From: Neoconidiobolus thromboides FSU 785
Lineage: Eukaryota > Entomophthoromycota > Entomophthoromycetes > Entomophthorales > Neoconidiobolaceae
NCBI GenBank assembly: GCA_025603075.1
Contig: MU626330.1
Location: 32,050 to 96,049 of the forward strand
DNA length: 64,000 bases
Reading direction: 5' to 3'
Under the pieces are notes generated by a model. It ran no database searches, was not told where the DNA came from, and saw nothing but the letters and a program-made list of their open reading frames with translations. The position numbers and the translations under genes were made by a program. Shown piece after piece: positions 1 to 11,126 of the stretch (the first letter of the stretch is position 1; the number at the start of each line of letters is the position of its first letter).

Positions 1-1156
1 CTTAAAATGTTATACCTCGTGCTCTAATTGTGCACTAAACGTTATTAATTTATCACCTGGGTTATTCTTTTCAATCCATGTTTTTAACTTACTTACCCTT
101 AATATTCTTATTAATGTATATTATTAGATATTATACTATTTTACCATGGATTATCACCAAGCATATATTCATCCACAGACAAATTTGCTAGATAAATAAC
201 TGGTTTCGCTGATATTAAATGCAATGAATTAATAAATTCAATCTATTTTATAGAAATTATAATTCGATATAAATATTAGTACAATACTTTTATTACCTCT
301 TTGTTACTCCAGTCTCCTTTTCTAATATCCATTTCTTTATTTTCAACCCAATCTAATAATTTTTCTGTAATTTCCTATAACAATTATTAAACAATTTAAT
401 TTATTTATTTCAATCTTACAAGTTCATCTTCTCCAATTTTTTCTTTCTTCTTTATTTTTTTGATAGTTTCAATATGTCTAGTAAGATATTCCATATCTTT
501 AATTCTTAATTCATTATGTATAATATCTAAATCTCTAGTTGGATTAATTTTATCTTCAACATGAATAATATTTTCATCTTCAAAAGATCCTAAAATACTT
601 TAATAAGCTGATCAATTTATATATTGGTTGTTCACTTACTACAAACGTGAAAGATAGCATCTACTGATCTAATATGGTTTAAAAATGCATTTCCTAAACC
701 TGCTCCATTAGCTGCTCCTTTTACTAAACCAGCAATATCTATGACAGTCAAATAAGCAGGTATTTTGGATTTTGGATTATAATGTTGGCATAACCAATCA
801 AATCTTTCATCTGGTACTGCTACTCTTGATTCAGCAGGATCTAAAATTTACTTATAATAAATGTTGATTTCAATAACTAGATTCATACCAATAGTGCAAA
901 ATGGAAAATTTTCAGCAGGTACTGAAGACTCTGTTATAGCATTAAAAAACGTAGATTTGCCGACATTTGGTAAACCAACTACACCAATTTTAAGGTTATT
1001 ACTTGGTCTACCTAACCTTAATTTTACTTCTTCGTTGATTATTTCTCCTTTCCTTTGTTTCTTGGAAAAATTTATTGAAGTATTGGACAAATGACGTATC
1101 AAAAAGGATTGTTTTGTATTTATTATAGTATATGTTTTAAATCTATTTAGTAGCAT
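1..1156 (-). CDS. YchF/OLA1-like P-loop ATPase/GTPase, probably mitochondrial (partial)
   Basis: Partial gene; the C-terminus lies beyond the left edge. Exons read on the minus strand give the P-loop GLPNVGKST, the YchF signature ENFPFCTI followed after an intron by DP, the switch region DIAGLVKGA and [10 protein letters not shown], then the helical-domain part [18 protein letters not shown]. The G4-like motif reads NLSV, where human OLA1 has NLSE. YchF/OLA1 proteins bind ribosomes and prefer ATP. I chose the Met at 1156; an in-frame Met exists at 1207. From either start, the first 35-50 residues are rich in Arg/Lys/Ser with no acidic residue ([13 protein letters not shown]), which resembles a mitochondrial presequence that cytosolic OLA1 lacks. 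It may therefore be the organellar paralogue rather than the cytosolic protein. It is divergent from the CCDC12 gene, 123 bp away. Confidence 0.88.
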
Positions 1157-1279
1157 CCTTATTAATATCGAGATTGTTAGAAAAAAATAAGATACAACTT
1201 TAGCCAATAAAAATTATGTAAACTTATAAAATAAATGCTTTAAATTTTTTATTGCTTCTTTATTGTCAAAAATCATAAA
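1157..1279. promoter_or_regulatory. Compact bidirectional promoter, OLA1-like / CCDC12
   Basis: Only 123 bp separate the chosen OLA1-like start from the CCDC12 ATG on the other strand, so both promoters must share this space. It is AT-rich and shows no clear factor site. If the upstream Met at 1207 is used the gap shrinks to 72 bp. Confidence 0.5.
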
Positions 1280-1972
1280 ATGGAGGAAGAAGCAAAAAGA
1301 AGAAAAGAAAGATTAGCTAAGCTTAAACAAAAGACACTAGCAAATAGAAAAAATGATGATGATAATGAAGAAAAGTAAAATATATATTAATATAATAAGT
1401 TATGATTTATTGTTTTAGGCCAGTATTAAGGTTTAGAAACTTTGAACCAACAAGTGAATTATTAATACAAAAGAGTAATTTAAATTCAACAGAAGAGAAT
1501 ACAAATGAAGGAAATGATTCTGAAGTCAAAATAAGTAAAAAAAGAGAAAGCGAAGGTATATTAAATGCAAAAACAGTAGAGGAAGAAGTAAAGGGGATAA
1601 CTGATAAAATAATACAAGAACAAAAGATAAAGATGGAAGAAGAAGTGGTAATAGTTATGATAAAATGATTATAATTTGCAAATTAATATTCTTAATAGAA
1701 TTTAACTAATTTAGCACCATCAAAACCAAATTGGGATTTGAAAAAAGATATTATGAAAAAATTAAATAAGTTAGAAAACCAAACTCAACTCAAAATACAT
1801 CAAATTGTTCGTAAGTTTTTTATTTAGAATAATTTAATTTTCTCTTATATTTAATTTAGGTGATAGAATTAAATCAAATAATAACAGTAAACAATCAAAT
1901 ACTTCATTGTTAGAAGCCATTAACACGCAAGTACAACTAGACCAAAAGGAAAGTGAGCAAGAAGAAGATTAA
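1280..1972 (+). CDS. cwf18: Cwf18/CCDC12-type spliceosome-associated protein
   Basis: Four exons: 1280-1374, 1419-1647, 1699-1810 and 1860-1972. The joined product is about 180 residues. It starts with a charged helix (MEEEAKRRKERLAKLK) and has the family core LRFRNFEP in exon 2. The diagnostic stretch LAPSKPNWDLKKDI followed by a KLENQTQ helix and IVRDRIK matches human CCDC12 (LAPRKPDWDLKRDV...LIRERLK) closely. The family belongs to the Prp19/activated spliceosome and acts in the nucleus. Each splice junction restores the reading frame. The C-terminus is short and acidic (QEED). The gene shares its promoter region with the OLA1-like gene and is followed after about 170 bp by the convergent M16 protease. 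Confidence 0.88.
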
Positions 1973-2142
1973 AATAAATTTTTTTAAATTTAAGAAATAA
2001 ATTACTTTTTTTATCATTAATTTTTATATACAGTTATAAACAATTAGGAACAAAAAATAAGGAAAGAATGAACTATAAAACAACTTGATTTTATTACATC
2101 TTAATAGCTATAACTATAGTTTAGGACTAAAATCAAATTCAT

Positions 2143-5100
2143 TTAATCTTTTTTTTGATATACTTCAAGTGGAATAACAGATTTAGGAGCAGGAGAAAGT
2201 TCTTGGGAAGCAATCCAAGCAACAAGGTCTTCAATAACTTCACCACAATCTTTAAGAGTAAAATTCAATTCGTTATCTTTTTTAACTTTTTGAGACACCA
2301 TATGAATTGAAATTTTACGTCTGTTTGGTGCTTCACGAATAACACAGTTTTTAATCATACTAATAAGCTTATCTTTATTTACTTTACGTAAAATAGAAAC
2401 AACAGATTCGGCTATTAAATAAAATTGAAATCAATATTTTATTAATACTATATAAAAATAAAATTACCTTCATCAAAATCACAAAAATCAGTACTAATAG
2501 CATTCCATTTACGATTAGCATATCTTGGTAGATTGTCGTCTTTTTTGAGTTTGTTAATAATCAAACCTTGTACTTTATTGTTAAATTCTTCTTCAGTATA
2601 ATTTTCTACAATTTTCTATAATTACTTAATAAATAAATGAATAAATAAATATTAATTTTAAATTTACCAAAAAATTTTCCAAAAAATTTTCAATCCTAGA
2701 TTCTAAGTAAATCGGATCTCTTTCACTTTGAATAATAATACGAATACCACCTCTACAAGCTAAAGAACGATCTCCACCAAATACAATATAGCCTAATTGT
2801 TCAACAGTACGCAATTGATTAAAAGCTGGTTCACTAATTAAATACCCAATAAGTTCAGAATAACTCCTTCGTTCTAAATCAAAATAAGAATATAAATCAA
2901 GATAAAATTCAATTGCTGAATCAAAAGTATCTGGATTAGATACTTGTTTTTGATGAACATAAGAGCAATTTGGTTTTGGAAGATAAACATTTCTTCTTGG
3001 TATTCTTTCTGCTGAATATAATTTATTAAATTTAAACAATTCATGAATATGTTTATAAATTTTAATTGAATCCTATAATCAAAATTATTATTTAGTCATT
3101 AATTAAAAAAATGATAATATAATATAATATAATATAATATGATATAATATAACTTACTTCGGCAGTAAAGTTACCACAAATGAATGTATCCGTATAAGCA
3201 CGAGAAAAGAATTCTTTTGTAAATTCTTTGACTTCATTAGAAGTAATAGCTATAGATTGAAAATTTAATATAGTTTATATAAATTATATAAATTATTACA
3301 TGGTGCTTCAATGTATTTTTCATCATCAGTCCATGCTTTCTCACATAAAGCATAATGAGTATAATAAGCTACATGATTATAGGGTGCATTTAACTTAGAA
3401 TTAAGCAACGTTCTTAAATACTAATAATATTATTTATTATATTTAAATTAATAATTGATAATATTGAACTTACTTTTTCTTTACAATTATCAAATATTGC
3501 TTCATTAATATCAAATTGAGTTATATGTTTAATGACTTCTAATAATAATGTCTCAAGTTTATGGCTATAACCATCAACACCTATACTTAATCCATTATAT
3601 CGATTAGATAAACTATAGCTTAATCCTGCAATTGAAGCATCATAACTGAATTCATTTAAATTTTCAGTTAATATTAATTTTAATAACTCTAAACAACAAA
3701 AGTGTCTTGGAGATGTATAAACAAATGGATTTTTAACAAATAAAGATAGGCTTGCTTTTGGTACTTTAAATTTACTACTACGATCATACCATAAGCTACC
3801 ATTTTCATCCTTTATTAATAATAATGGGTTCTAAATTACAACATATCAGATATAAATTATTATTATAAATTATTACTATAAATTATTACCTTTTGATTTG
3901 AAACAAATTCAGTTGATAAATCAAAATTGGTAGGTATAAATGGATTTGATTTAGGTAGATAAAGTCTTGAGTTTAACTCAATTGAATTTAGTTCCTATTA
4001 AAATACAATATTAGCATATTAAATGTATATAAAAAAATTTGTTCTTACTTTAATAAAATCATTGTCTAACTTTTCAATTGCATAATTTGTACCATACCAA
4101 GCCTCTTGCTTTAAATCTTTTCTATCTTTAACTGATTTTGAGACCACAGTAATCCTATTAAATAATAAAATGTAAATAATAAAATATAAATAGCAACAAA
4201 TAGCAACAAATAGCAACAAATAGCTAATTACATCAATTTTTCTGGCTTAAAATAATTCAACAATTCATTTACTGCTTCTGGATCATATTTCTTTAATAGG
4301 CTAGAGCTGCATAAAACTTCATTTGCTGGAAATGGACGATGAAGTCTATTTGCTAACCTTGAAACATAACTAGATACATTAGATTTTTCTTGAAATTTGA
4401 AATTAGCCTCATGAATTGATTGTATCTAAAAAACAATATCATTAAACGTTACTTATGATAGCTACCAATTATTATATTACTTCTTTAAAATGACTTTCAT
4501 TAACTCCTTCATGGGAAAGTAATTTGATATATTGATAAATTATTTTAATTATATTTTCAATATTTTCTATTTTGATAAATTAATAAATTATCATAACTTA
4601 TTGCATTAAATTACCTAAGCCAGATACAGTCAATTCAACTTCAATTTCAAAAAAACAAAAGGCAGGGTTATTATGCTGTGAACCAGCATAAAGTGAAGTT
4701 ACCCAACTCTTTTCTTTTAATAAAGATAATATAGAGCCTGGTCCTTCATGACCAATAAAGTGAGATAATATGGTTGCAGGCTAAAGTTTAATTATTATAT
4801 TATATTATATGAGTAGAAATAAGTTACTCTTGATTCGTAATTATTAGTTTGCGAGGGAATTTCAAAAGATAATGAAAGGCTACGTGTATCTTTAACTGGT
4901 ACAACATATACTTTAGTCTAATAAAATAGTTATAATGTAAATATGAATTATATAAAGAGTATTAAAATTGAATTACATTAAAATGTTCTTGTGGAGTTGG
5001 AGAGTCGAAATGAATTGGTGGTTCAATATTGAGATTTCTAACTAATGAGAAACGAGGAATTACCCATTCAGTTAATTTATCAAGGGATTCTTAATAAAAT

Positions 5101-6049
5101 TAGTATTTATCATTAAAATATTATATTATATTATTTGATTACCTTTTCCACTTACAACGAGTTTCATGATATTTGATGAATAAAATTTATTATAAAACTT
5201 TAATAACTCTTCTCTTGTATCAATTCCTTTTGATTTTGGTTCTTCGAGTAAAGTATCCAAATTACCTATTAAAAATGAATGAGTTTCTATCATAAACTAA
5301 TATACAACAATTAAAAATACCTGTAGAAAAGCGTGAAAATGGATGGTCTTTTTTACTAAATGATTTATGAAGTTGCATAAATCTCCAACCGTCATTTTGT
5401 AAATTCTTTTTATTTTCTAAAGTTTATAAATTATTATTTTATCCTTATTATTTTATAAAAATAAAATACCTGAGTCTACTGCTTTGATTTCTCTTTCAGT
5501 ACAGCTTGCACTAAAAAGCGAAGAAATAAAGAATTGAGAGAATCTATCAAGTCATTTATTCATTATTATTAATGTTATATAATATCAAGTAATTACTTAT
5601 CCAAAGCACCTTCAAGATGGTTGGGACCTACTTCAAAGTAATAGTTGGTATGATCATAAGAAGTATAAGCGTTAGAATAACCAGAATTCTCAGCTAAATA
5701 CTTTAAATACTATTAGTTCCTAAACTACATTTTATTATATTATTTTTATTACCTCTGAATAATCATTTTCTTTTGGATATTTTTCTGTTCCCATAAATAA
5801 CAAATGTTCACAAAAATGAGCTAAACCTGGTAATTCAACAGGATCATTCTGGGAACCAACATGAACATCTAAAGAAGCGGCTGCTTTATCACCATTTGGA
5901 TCTGAAATTAATAATACAGTCAAGTCATTGTTTAATATGATATATCGATATTCTCTATCATCTACTGAACTTTTAATAACTGGTTCAGTAAGCTGTTTAT
6001 ATGATAATTCGTTGTTAAATTCTTTAGCTTCAAAGTTATTGGAAGTCAT
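2143..6049 (-). CDS. ide: Insulin-degrading-enzyme-like M16A metalloprotease
   Basis: About 17 short exons on the minus strand give a full-length protein of roughly 1,000 residues, normal for IDE/Ste23. The N-terminal domain carries the inverted zinc motif HFCEH (His78, Glu81, His82) in [15 protein letters not shown], and a later exon supplies the distal glutamate region SENKKN. The C-terminal half keeps the substrate-site motif [14 protein letters not shown]. The four-domain M16A clamshell degrades short amyloid-like peptides; yeast Ste23 also matures a-factor. No signal peptide or obvious peroxisomal tail is seen (C-terminus QKKD), so it is probably cytosolic. Introns are 40-70 bp. No frame break was found in the exons read. 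Confidence 0.93.
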
Positions 6050-6214
6050 GTTATTTTTTTACTTTTTTAAATAAAAAACTTTATTAAAATTTAAAATTTA
6101 ATTTAAACTTTTAATTTGATGACGCAGTATTTAATAAAATTTTCATTAAAAAATTGATGTTTATAAAATATAATTCAATAAAATAAAAAACTAATATAGA
6201 TAAAATTTATTTAA

Positions 6215-7400
6215 TTAAAGTTTATTATTAATATTATTATAAACTTCATTTTGATCACCAACAGTGATAACCACTTTAGCATAAGATTTACGATCTTTTA
6301 AAAGAGATAATGCTTGTGGTGTTTCAGAAATATCAAAAATGTCTGGATAGATTAAAGGAATAAGTTGTTTATCAGTTAACCATTTTAAAATTTGAGTCCA
6401 AATTTCAGGTATAACTTTAGGTTGATGTTGAGTATAAGCACCCCAATGTAAACCAACAATTGAAATATTTTTTAACAAAATACGATTAGTTTGAACAGCT
6501 TCATGTTTCCCAATAGCAAACCCAATGACAATAATTTTACCACTAAACTTTAGGCATGAAACAGAATCATTGACCAATCCAACAGGATCATAAACACAAT
6601 CAACTCCTTTTTTATTTGTTATTTCTTTAACTTTATTAATCCATTCTTTCCCTTCAGTTTTAATATTAACAATATAATCTGCTCCATAATCTTTAACTAT
6701 CTTTAATTTATTATCATCCGTTCCTGTAGCAATAACTGTAGCGCCTAATAACTATATATTCTTTAATATTTGCTATATAAATAAATAAATGGTTTACTTT
6801 TGCCATTTTTACAGCAACAATACCGACACCACCAGTTGAACCATGAATTAAAATACTTTCTCCTATTAAATTATTAACTTCAAGTAATCTAATATTACTA
6901 TTAATAATAATTACCTTGTTTCAATTCAGCCCTTAATTTAAGAGCAGATAAAGCAGTGGGATAAGTAATAAATAAACCAGAACCTTGAATATAACTTAAG
7001 TTATCTGGTAAATGAAATAAAGCCTTTTCATTAATAGCTATATATTCAGCATTGGCGCCTAAGCCACATCCAAACACCCGATCTCCAACTTTATATTTTT
7101 TACTATTTTTAACCTGTGTTACTATTCCTGCAAACTAATAAATAAATAACATATACATATAATAAGATGCTCAATAGAATGACTTACCTCAGTACCCAAG
7201 ATAAAAGGAGCTTTTTGTTTAATTTGATAAGTTCCTTTGATCATCAAAATATCATAAAAATTCAAACCACATGCTTTGATTTTTACTAACACATCTCCTT
7301 CTTTTTTTAATTCTGGTTTAGCTATATCTTGATATTTAATATCCTTAATATTGTCACTTAATTTATCAACTATAATAGCTTTCATTTTATAATTTTTCAT
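6215..7400 (-). CDS. MDR-family quinone oxidoreductase-like protein
   Basis: Zinc-independent medium-chain dehydrogenase/reductase of the NADPH:quinone oxidoreductase type. The first exon reads MKAIIVDK and has the GroES-fold signature ACGLNFYDILMIKGTY; after an intron FAGIV follows. A later exon has the Rossmann motif GSTGGVGIVAVKMAK, then YGADYIVN, typical of NADPH binding, and the last exon ends near KSYAKVVI. The structural Cys cluster of zinc alcohol dehydrogenases is not present. Four or five exons, about 340 residues, normal for the family. Start is either 7400 or the Met at 7385; the second fits the family better. The substrate cannot be named. It lies 165 bp downstream of the protease gene's start, on the same strand. 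Confidence 0.85.
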
Positions 7401-7794
7401 AAAACAAAAAGTCCAAAATCTGATTTTTTTGTTAATATATTTTTAAATTATCAGGTGACATAATGAATTGAAGTCATTTTAATTCAAAAACTATTGTTTT
7501 CATATGGTTTATTTTAATATGCTTAATAAACAATATTTAAGCATTATCCGAGAGTGCGCGGCAAAGTTAAAGCGACAGTACATTTGATGAAATTTTAATG
7601 ATATTTATATGTTTTTGAAATGTTAGTGATTTTGTAAAATCTGCTATTTCTCTGAACTTTATTATACACTCAAAAACAGTATGGTATGGGCACCTTATAA
7701 AAAATCATTTACAATAAAAATTAAATAAATAATAAAAATAGTAAATAACATAATGATACTTTATATTTTATTTAATAATCATAACAACAAACTA
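7401..7794. other. Intergenic, MDR / CHS5
   Basis: 394 bp between the MDR start and the CHS5 stop. AT-rich except for a small GC-richer patch around 7548-7575 with several CG dinucleotides. It probably holds the MDR promoter and CHS5 3' UTR. No gene is seen. Confidence 0.5.
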
Positions 7795-8632
7795 TTACCC
7801 TTTTTTAGCTGGTTCAACGTAATATGATACTGCTGGTTGAATTTTACCTAATGCTTCACAAGCTTTAAGCCAATCTGGTTTAACAATGGCAACATTCCAT
7901 TGTAAGGCTAACTCATAATTAGGTGATACTGTACTATTACACAATAAATCTGTAGTTTCAATCGATACTTCAGTCGACCATTTAGCACCAATCCTTTGGA
8001 CACACTTTTTAAGTTCCTCAATCTCTAAGCTTGATAATGTAGAATCTAAGCATACATTAATCCCTGATAAATTAGATAGTGTTAATGTACGTTCTTCTAC
8101 TTTATTGGATGTATAAACTCCAGAAGATGTACTCATTATAATAGATAAATCATATAATGTATCCATATCTAAACCAGATATCTTTAGTTTATTTCCTTGT
8201 GTTGGTAAAGAACTTGGCATCTTAATTCCTTTTTTGTAAACAGTAAATGAGCGTAAATCACAAGAAAATAATTCTAAAGGTTCCCATTCTAAAACAATAG
8301 AAGTTTGTGTAATTGCAGATATTTTAATAGCTGGTGGTTTGGGATAATGGGTTCCATATTGCAATAAAATTTCCTCTTGTAATTCCATAAATGAGTCCAA
8401 TTTTTCTTTTTCTGTACCATATTCTCTTGATACTTGTACTTTAACTATAGCTCCAGTAGACACACCCTCAGGTAACAAAATAGAAGGAAACTCAATTAAA
8501 TGATTATCTTCAGTTAATAAGATTGCCTATTTGAAACTAAGAATGAGTCAATTTAAATAAAATTACAAATTAATCAATTACCAAACCAGCGTCTACTTTT
8601 CCAACTGTAAATAAGGAACTTGTTGAATCCAT
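7795..8632 (-). CDS. CHS5: Chs5-like exomer scaffold (FN3 + BRCT), short form
   Basis: Two exons, 8632-8582 and 8526-7795. The N-terminus MDSTSSLFTVGKVDAGL, then ILLTEDNHLIEFPSILLP, matches yeast Chs5 ([29 protein letters not shown]). Next come an FN3 domain (PPAIKISAITQTSIVLEW to about residue 150) and a BRCT domain (LSGINVCLD to PDWLKACE). Chs5 is the scaffold of exomer, which exports chitin synthase 3 and other cargo from the trans-Golgi. The protein is about 260 residues and ends a few residues after the BRCT domain (YYVEPAKKG), whereas yeast Chs5 has about 670 with a long Lys-rich tail. It thus keeps only the FN3-BRCT core that binds Arf1 and the ChAPs in yeast. Confidence 0.9.
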
Positions 8633-9030
8633 TTTATATTTTATATTTTATATTTTATATTTAATGTATAATAATTTTATTTAAAAATAATCAATTTAGT
8701 TAATTCTTAATAAATTTATAAACACTAATTAATGACAAGTTCAACCAATGGTAAGACATTATGTTCCTATTACAACAACCAATCAATAAAGACACTCTGT
8801 AATCATTATAAAAATATTTTGTTATTATTTGTATAAGTAACGAGTCTTATAATATTAATTATAATATATATTATTTATTTTTAAGTTTAAATGTTTTAAT
8901 CCCTTTCTAGTTTAACAATATATAAATAAATTAATATAAAATATTGCTAAATATAACGAAATATTACTGTTAATAAGAACTTTATTCAGTGTGTTTTTTT
9001 TACTCTTGAAAAATCAAACTTAAGTATTTA
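8633..9030. other. Intergenic, CHS5 promoter side
   Basis: AT-rich spacer between the CHS5 start and the MITE copy near the P450 3' end. It begins with an imperfect TATTTTA repeat. No gene is seen. Confidence 0.5.
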
Positions 9031-9130
9031 GGAATGTGTTTTTGTATCAAAGAATTTTACTAACAATTTTTCCGCTTAAATAACGCTTAAAAAATGGAAA
9101 AAATAATGAAGTCAAAAAAAACACTCCCAT
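9031..9130 (+). mobile_element. MITE-like element, copy 1
   Basis: Forward-orientation member of the dispersed 100-bp family: degenerate left end GGAATGTG, internal AATTTTACTAACAATTTTTCC and GCTTAAAAAATGG, right end ACACTCCCA. It sits about 50 bp beyond the P450 stop codon, so it may lie in that gene's 3' UTR. Confidence 0.8.
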
Positions 9131-9181
9131 TTTATTAACTAAGATAAAATAAAATACTTAAGTCAGTAAACTTAAGGGACT

Positions 9182-11126
9182 TCATCCAGTATGTTTAAAC
9201 GCAAAAACGTTTATAGGCTTTTCTGGTGAGCTAACGATGTATAATTTTGATTTAACTTCATTTTTGTCCTTTAATGTAAAACTAAAATTCCTAACTAATG
9301 AAGCAGTAGCTAAATAAAGCTCCATCCAAGCTAAGCTAAAAATAAATTAATTCTTGATTATGTCTTATTTTATATTATATTACCTTCTACCTAAACACCC
9401 CCTTGGACCAACAGAAAAGGGATAAAAATTATCGTTCAATTTAAATTGGCCGTATTCATCAATCCAACGTTCAGGATCAAACAAATGAGGGTTTTCCCAA
9501 TTATTAGTAGTATTGTGGAGCGCATTCATACTCAGCGAAACTGTGGTCTATACAAAAATGTATTAGCACAACCGATTATACCATTATTACTAAAATTACA
9601 TTCTCAGGAAGAAAATAACCATCCACAATTCTTCCACCATTTGGTACACTTCTTACTAAACTGCCTGCTGTAGCTGGACGAATTCTTAAACTTTCGTAAA
9701 TTACTGCTCGAAGATAAACGTTCTCTCTACATATATCATAATTTACTGCCTCTTTGTTTGGAAAAGTAGATATTAACTCCTCTTTGAGTTTATCATAAAC
9801 CTCTGGATGTTTTGATAAAAGATAAAAAGTCCTAATTGATTAAACTTTAGAAATAAATTCCAAACTATAAATAAACATACCAAGTTAATGAATTGGAGGT
9901 TGTATCTGAACCAGCAATACTAAAAATTAGTTAGCTTATAGTAAATATGTAATTAATGTACTACAGTTGAATTATAGACTCTTCTACAATTTCTTTTTCG
10001 CTAAGTTTTTTTCCAGTGTCTGGGTCGGAAGCATTAATTAAAGTATTTAAAATGGTAACTCTATCCGAACACCCCTTTGCATTTTTAACAGCTTCATATG
10101 AAAACTAAACTAACGTAAATAACTTGATAAAAAACATAATTAATATTACTTTATAAAGTTGAGTTACACTTTCAAATTTATAATGTTTCAAAAATGGAAA
10201 GGGTCCAACCTAAATATTTATCAACAATGAATGAAATCTAACTATTATAAAATATTACAAAAACAGCTATAACGAAGAAATTTTTAATCCATCCAATAAC
10301 TGGATGATAACCATTCTTTAACATATCAAAGGATTTACCATATGCTACATCTCCAATTACATCCTAATAATAAGTTAAAATTAAATCAATAGCATAATAA
10401 TATTATCGTTACAAATGAAAAGTAATTAAATAAAAGGCCAATATTGAAATATTCTCCTTTCAAAGCCTTTTCTTCAATCTTGTTAACTAAAATATTGACA
10501 TTTTGTTTTACCAGATACTCCACGTTTGATATAGTTTTATCCGAAAAACTAAAAGCAAGAATTTTTTTCTAAAAGTATACTTTTAGGCAAAATTCATTAA
10601 TTTCACTAGATTATTTACTCTTTGACGATGGAACTCTTTGTCTCTAAATAATTTATAAGTCACATCAGAAACGGCTCAAAAAAATCATTACCTAGTACTA
10701 AGGATAGTTTCCCCAACAACTTGAAAACCATTAGTTTTTCTACTTTTTGGAAAAGTATAAGTGGAATTAATTCGCTTTGCAGCTTCATCAGAGCAAAATG
10801 ATATGCTATCCCAATCTATTAAACAGAATTGTTTAAAATTTCACTTAAAATGATTTCAATGTTTTACTTAATCTAACAGCACTTCCGTATATTTCATGGA
10901 GTCCAGTTACATAGAGATGAAAAGTGCCGTTAAATAAATAATATCTTGGCAAAAAAGGAAAGATTTGATTAATTAATGGTCCAGGAATTTTTCTTAATGG
11001 ACTAATATATAGATTGTATATTATCTAAAGATTCATTAATGTACAAATAGAGAAAAATGAGTATACCTTATAACACCAATAGACTAGTACAATAATGAGT
11101 ATTAAATACACACTTATTATTTCCAT
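9182..11126 (-). CDS. Cytochrome P450 monooxygenase
   Basis: About 11 exons on the minus strand, roughly 500 residues. A hydrophobic N-terminal anchor (MEIISVYLILIIVLVYW) indicates an ER-membrane enzyme. The I-helix oxygen-binding motif reads AGSDTTSN, the K-helix ExxR reads ESLR, the PERF-like motif is PERW, and the haem ligand loop is FSVGPRGCLGR with the axial Cys. All canonical parts are present, so the gene looks intact. The P450 family and substrate cannot be told by eye. The neighbour across a 2.3 kb gap, transcribed divergently, is a Zn2Cys6 regulator, which makes a regulator-enzyme pair possible but unproven. Confidence 0.9.

Noticed and set aside
861..1094. Open frame opposite the OLA1-like first exon
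   Set aside because: It is the antisense shadow of an exon with clear YchF motifs.
9446..9673. 75-codon + strand frame
   Set aside because: It lies opposite the P450 exons that encode the PERW and neighbouring regions; shadow.
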